Shown here in pieces: positions 59,105-64,000 of a DNA stretch of 64,000 nucleotides (position 1 is the first letter of the stretch; each line of letters begins with the position of its first letter). A model generated the notes under the pieces. The model saw only the letters and a list, made by a program, of their open reading frames with translations, was not told the origin of the DNA and made no database searches. This DNA comes from Ligustrum vulgare (lineage: Eukaryota; Streptophyta; Magnoliopsida; Lamiales; Oleaceae), in the NCBI GenBank assembly GCA_963555705.1, contig OY743184.1, forward strand, positions 18,403,859 through 18,467,858, read 5' to 3'. A program made the translations under genes and the position numbers.

Positions 59105-61511
59105 GGGATCAAATTGAAAGATTTCAAAAGTTAAAGGACTAAAAGTGCAATTTTAGCAAGAAAAAGACAGGAGAACATGGCTGGGAATCTGAAAAGCTGG
59201 AAAAGCATGGGCATATGATGGAGAAAAGGCTGAAAAGTGAGGAGAGCACATGGACAGGCTGGAAAACGGGGGAGAAGCCAGAGGAAGAAGTTGCTAATAA
59301 AAGCAGCTGGTTCAGAGGCTGGAAAGGGGGGAGAAAACCAGGGGAGTTACTAGAGGCTGGTGACAGCAGCCTAATATTGTTGGTGACAGCAGCAATAACT
59401 ATCACTGTCGGAGGTTAACAGATAGATAGAGAGATAGCAAGAGAGAAACGGCTGGTGCCAGCAGCTGTATATTGTTTGTTACCTGCTGGAATTTGGAGTG
59501 AAGAGATAGATAGGAAGTTCATTGCAGCTGGTGACAGCAGTTGCTGGTTAATTGCTTAGAGCTGCAGCAAATAATTGCTTAATTTATGAATATGAGTGAA
59601 AATGGATCAATCTCATACAAAAACATGAAGCTTGGGACCAAAGTGCACAATTGCCAAATGTTGAGGGCTTAGGCTGCAAAATAAAAATGACATGCGCTGG
59701 AAATGACAAGAAAACATGGGCAGCTTGGTGGGAACGTGCACTACTGCTGGGGAAGGACAAGGAAGCATGGGCTGTGAGCTGGAAGATGACATGGGGAACA
59801 AGGCGTGGTGGAAAGGAGAAAAGAAGCATGAGCTAAAGAGAAGCTGGATGGGCTAAAAAAACGTGAGGCTGCAGCTGTTGGAGGAGGATATATACACACA
59901 ACCAGACACAGAAAAACAGGGAGGAACCGAGGCTGGTGACAGCAGCCTCTAAGTGTAATTTGCTGAAATTTTCAGATAGATAGAGAAAAGAAACCAAAGG
60001 GGGCTGGTGACAACAGCCTCTACATTTAATTTGCTGGTTAGCTGCTGGAATTAGGAGTTAGGAGTTAAGAGTTAGATAAGTTTTGCTGAACTGTAGGTGA
60101 CAGCTGCAGTTGGGGCTACCATTTTTATCCAGATAGATAGAGAGGAAGAAGAACCGGGATGGTGACAGCATCCTGAATTTTATTTTCACTTGTTGATTCA
60201 ATAAGATAGGAATTTACACATTTACAGTCGCTGCGGGAGAGGACGGAGGAAGGCAACCTGGTGACAGGAGGTTGCCATTGCCATTTACTACTGCCATAGT
60301 CTAATATTGCTGGTTAATTGCTACGAAAAACTAGGAGAACGGTTGGTTGCAGCTGGTGACAGCAGCGATAGGAACTGCAGAGGGGAGTTGCTAGAGGCTG
60401 GTGACAGCAGCCTAATATTGTTGGTGACAGCAGCAATAACTATCACTGCCGGAGGTTAACAGATAGATAGAGAGATAGCAAGGGAGAAACCGGTGGAAAA
60501 TTGGGCTGGTGACAGCAGCCTAGTTGTTGGTTTTATTTTGTAGATAGATAGATAGGCAGAGAGAAGGTGAAAGGAGAGAGTTGCTGGTGACAGCAGCAAC
60601 TCCTTATACTGCCGGAGGAAGGAAAAACCAGGGAGGCAGCAAGGTGACAGCTTGCTGAAATCTACTGGTTTGCTGCTGGAAGCCAGGGAATTGCTGGAAA
60701 TTTGTTGGAAGGTTGCTGGTGCTGGTGCTGTTGGAGCTGTTGGAAATCTGCTGGAAGCCAGGGAGTTGCTGGAAATATGCGAGAAGGCTGCTGGTGCTGG
60801 TGCTGGTGCTGGAAATCTGGTGCTGCTGGAGGTGCTGGATTGCAATGGAGAATGCTGTCATGGCTGGACTGATTTGCACAAAGCTGGAAGATAAGGGACT
60901 GATTTGCACACAGCTTGATAGTTGGAGGACCTTGATGCAAAATTTCAACAATCTTCACATTCCGGGTTTTATTTTTAATGCTTCTTGTTATTTTTATTTT
61001 TAAACGCATGTTTAGCTAAATTTTACTTGTTGGGATGATTGATGGAATTTTAACTTCAATTAGTTAATTTAAAGTTATTTACATATTTTGCGCCATTTAA
61101 TTTCATGCATTTTTATTATTGTCATTTAATTTTAAGCACTTTAATTTACGTCATTTAATTTTGCGCATTTAAATTTAATGCCATGCATTTATTTCAAGTA
61201 GTTAGTTTTTTTTTTTTTTTTTACAAAACTTGAAAATTGATTAAGTGTCGTTTAAACGAAATCATGAATCCCAACTATTTTAATTTATCATTTTCCGCAT
61301 TATCGTTAGATTTTAGAATTTACTCGTTTAAATTTCAAATTCAAAACAAAAACTCAAAACTTTATTTTGTGACTCTTTTGTTAAAATTAAATTAACTAGC
61401 ATGTGTAATTGAAGTATACATTCTTCGTGGGATCGACAACCCGGACTCTAAAAGTCCACTTTATTACTTGAACGCGACCCGTGCGCTTGCGGTACACGAT
61501 TTTAGCGAACA
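59105..61511 (+). repeat. Athila 5' LTR, right copy, start missing
   Basis: Runs from the spacer to TTTTAGCGAACA at 61511, followed by the primer site. Its first 220 or so bases, compared with a complete LTR, are absent. It carries the matching array of GTGACAG hairpins (about 59360-60660), for example 60587 with stem GAGTTGCTG/CAGCAACTC. Confidence 0.88.
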
Positions 61512-61517
61512 AGTTTT

Positions 61518-61535
61518 TGGCGCCGTTGCCGGGGA
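61518..61535 (+). other. Primer binding site, tRNA-Asp type (right Athila)
   Basis: TGGCGCCGTTGCCGGGGA, six bases after the LTR end. Confidence 0.92.
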
Positions 61536-61643
61536 TTGATTTTATTTGTACTAAATGCATTGATTTTTGTTAATTGAATTGTCTTCTCATTCTCATCTCT
61601 TTCTTCTTTTTATTTTCATTTTCTAGGTACTCTTGCCTTGTTT

Positions 61644-63272
61644 ATGCAACAACGTCCGACTTGGGATATTCTTCCAATTGATCCCGAACCCGAACGAACT
61701 TTTAGGAGGAGGATTAGGGAAAGAAGAGAACAAGTTGAACAACAAAGAATACAAGGAAATATGGGGGACAACAACCAAGGTGGTGCCGATCCCGTTATTG
61801 ATGAAGATGATAGACCAATGGGGCAATTCATGGTCCCTCTCATCACTCAAAATCGAGGAAGCATCACATATCCCCCATTTGGACGTCCGGACTTTCATCT
61901 AAAGCCGGATGTGATAAATCTCTTTAAGGGACATCTACAATTCTATGGAATGACCGAGGAGAATCCAGTTACTCACATCTCGCGGTTTTTGGAGATGTGT
62001 AGTAACTTTGATTATCCGGGAATTAGTAAGGAGGCTATCAACATGCGGTTATTTCCACATACCCTTAGAGATGAAGTTCGTGAATGGTTAGATGCCAACC
62101 CGGTTGGAAGTATTACAACATGGGATGATCTTGCTCAAAAGTTCACTACAAAATACTTTCCTCCATCAAAAGTGGCTAAATTGAAGAGTGATATCTCCAC
62201 ATTTCGACAAATTGATACCGAATGTTTCTATGAGGCATGAGAAAGATTCAAGGAGATGTTGAGGAAATGTCCAAATCATGGGTTCACCAAGCAAATACAA
62301 GTTCAATATTTCTATCTTGGGATGAATCCATCGAGTCGAGTGACGGTTGATTCGGCCTCCAATGGAGCTATCACTACAAAATCACCTAATGAGGCAATTG
62401 AGCTCTTTGAGAGAATGGCTAGTCACAATTCTACTTGGCCAACCGACCGCATAGTACCAAAGAAAGCCGCGGGAATTCATGAAGTGGATGCATATGCGGC
62501 TTTATCGGCAAAGATGGACCTTCTATTCAAGAAGTGTGATGATTTATCTTCTCAACATACGGTAAAAGCAATCTACCCTCCTACTTCCATTTGTGATGTA
62601 TGTGGAGCAACACACAAGGTTGAGGAATGCCCCATGTTCAAAATGGCTTCTACTTCAAATGAGCAAGTGAATTATGCTCAAAATTTCAATCGACCACAAG
62701 GCAATCCTTACTCCAACACATACAATCCGGGTTGGAGGAATCATCCGAATTTTTCTTGGTCCAACAATCAAAATCAAGTAAAGCCTCCCGGTTTTGTTCA
62801 ACCTCCACCACCTCAAGAGAAGAAGCCTTCCATTGAGGAGATACTCATGCAATTCATGAACAAGACCAATACTATTCTCCAAAATCAAGCGGCTTCTATA
62901 AAAAATCTTGAGACTCAAGTTGGGAAATTGGCAAAAATGATGACGGAGAGGCAACAAGGAGCATTGCCAAGCAATACCGAGATCAATCCAAGGGAAAATG
63001 TGCAAGCCATCATTACAAGAAGTGGAATTCAATTACCAGAAATCACGGTAAAGCAACATGTGGCACAACCCGAGGTGAAAGAAAAAGGTAATGAGCATGT
63101 TGAGGAGGCGAATGAAAATGATGCAACATTGAAGGAAAGTGGGGAGACCTCAACAAAGGTTCCTACTCCAGTGAAAGCTTATGTGCCTCCCATTCCTTTT
63201 CCTCAAAGACTCCAAAAGCACAAGGTGGATGCACAATTTGGTAAATTTCTTGAAAAGATCATGAAACTGTGA
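61644..63272 (+). pseudogene. Athila-type gag, right copy
   Basis: ATG 61644 (MQQRPTWDILPIDPEP). Capsid-like block at 61850-62240, then a TGA at 62238-62240 where the left copy has Trp, then the same frame continues to 63272. The zinc knuckle is CDVCGATHKVEECPMF (about 62593). A Pro/Gln-rich linker (FVQPPPPQEKKPSIEE) and a coiled segment precede the end. The frame ends early at KIMKL, just where it should lead into the protease, through an apparent internal deletion. Confidence 0.93.
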
Positions 63273-64000
63273 TGCTCACGGAAGGATGTAGTGCCATACT
63301 TCAAAACAAATTGCCTAAAAAAATCAAAGATCCAGGGAGTTTTACTATTCCTTGTACTATTGGCGATTTAACTTTTGGAAAAGCATTATGTGATCTTGGT
63401 GCTAGTATTAATTTAATGCCTTTGTCTATTTTCAGGAGATTGGGCATGGGAGAGGTGAAGCCAACCACAGTTTCATTGCAATTGGCCGATCGTTCTATTA
63501 AGCATCCGCGTGGTATTGTTGAGGATGTGCTAATCAAGGTGGACAAATTCATCTTCCCCGCCGATTTCATCATTCTTGATATGGAGGAAGACCTTGATAT
63601 CCCAATCATCTTGGGAAGACCCTTCCTAGCAACCGGTCGGGCTTTAATAGATGTGCAAGGAGGCAAATTGATATTGAGGGTTCAAGATGAGCAAATCACT
63701 TTCGACATCATGAAATCCATTAAATACCCCATCGAGGTAAATTTATGCTCCTGAGTAGACATCATTGATCAAGAGGTTGCTACATCATTCATCTATGGGT
63801 CATCTAAGGATCCCCTTGAGACGTGCATTGCTCAATCCATACCTATTGAGGGAGAGGATGATTTGGACGTAGGAAGGATGTCACAACACTTGGATGCGTC
63901 CAAATTTTATCCCTTCAAGAAGAGGCCATATTTTGAAGAATTGGGAGAGAGCTCTTCTCCTTCCCTACCCTCCATTCAACAAGCCCCAACTCTTGAGCTC
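63269..64000 (+). pseudogene. Athila-type protease and start of the pol linker (cut by window edge)
   Basis: FTIPCTIGDLTFGKALCDLG then ASINLMPLSIF is the Athila protease active-site block, with DLGAS where many proteases have DTGAS. ILGRPFLATGRALIDV is the flap/helix block. A TGA at 63752-63754 interrupts the frame, which is then open to the window end (VDIIDQEVATSF...). RT and integrase would be to the right. Confidence 0.9.

Larger units (their letters stand above)
59105..62375. repeat. Right arm of the long inverted repeat
   Basis: Mirror of 55492-59040. Homology ends at about 62375 (GCTATCACTA), beyond which only the right copy continues as gag. Confidence 0.95.

Noticed and set aside
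58981..59160. Inverted repeat as a simple sequencing chimera
   Set aside because: Not proven either way, but the arms differ by a 280-bp indel, a nonsense change and many single bases, which a read-through chimera would not show. Kept as a real feature, with the long-read check stated.

Overview
This is nuclear DNA from a flowering plant, most likely a eudicot. It is AT-rich, its genes carry spliceosomal introns, one tRNA is intron-containing, and it is full of Ty1/copia and Ty3/gypsy retrotransposons, hAT, Stowaway-like and Harbinger-like elements. I cannot name the species.

Only a small part is host gene. Four host loci are visible: (1) a filament-like plant protein gene (FPP family, + strand, 22904-27669, 4 exons, 612 aa); (2) an intron-containing elongator tRNA-Met (- strand, 28499-28585); (3) a complete type II NAD(P)H dehydrogenase C1 gene (NDC1, - strand, 29269-35343, 10 exons summing to exactly 576 codons); (4) a DOG1-domain gene (+ strand, 48550-51325) whose coding exon is split by a 1.9-kb hAT insertion and whose upstream region carries a 7.1-kb copia insertion. 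A fifth piece (52730-52961) is the last exon of an ER protein disulfide isomerase gene, now a pseudogene.

The left 22 kb is nested transposon territory: a short-LTR copia-like element (1-1637), old repeat relics, a 12.7-kb Tat-type gypsy element (6655-19355, - strand, TSD AATTT) with a large antisense extra ORF, a solo LTR inside it (15365-16838, TSD ACGAC), and a related solo LTR to its right (20289-21712, TSD TGTGG). From 35.3 to 41.3 kb there are MITEs, microsatellites, a template-switch-like duplication and a tandem array of hairpin MITE units nested in a larger MITE.

The right end (52.7-64 kb) is the most unusual part. A PDI pseudogene was hit by a copia element, and that copia LTR was hit by an Athila-type solo LTR (53170-54892, TSD ATAAT). 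The copia is then cut off by a long inverted repeat (arms 55492-59040 and 59105-62375, about 64-bp spacer) made of two Athila-like 5' ends placed head to head. Inside these LTRs lies an array of about 18 small hairpins per left arm. They share an almost invariant 7-nt loop (CTGTCAC, or GTGACAG on the LTR sense strand) while their stems differ in sequence but stay base-paired. The right-hand Athila runs off the window with gag and protease, both damaged.
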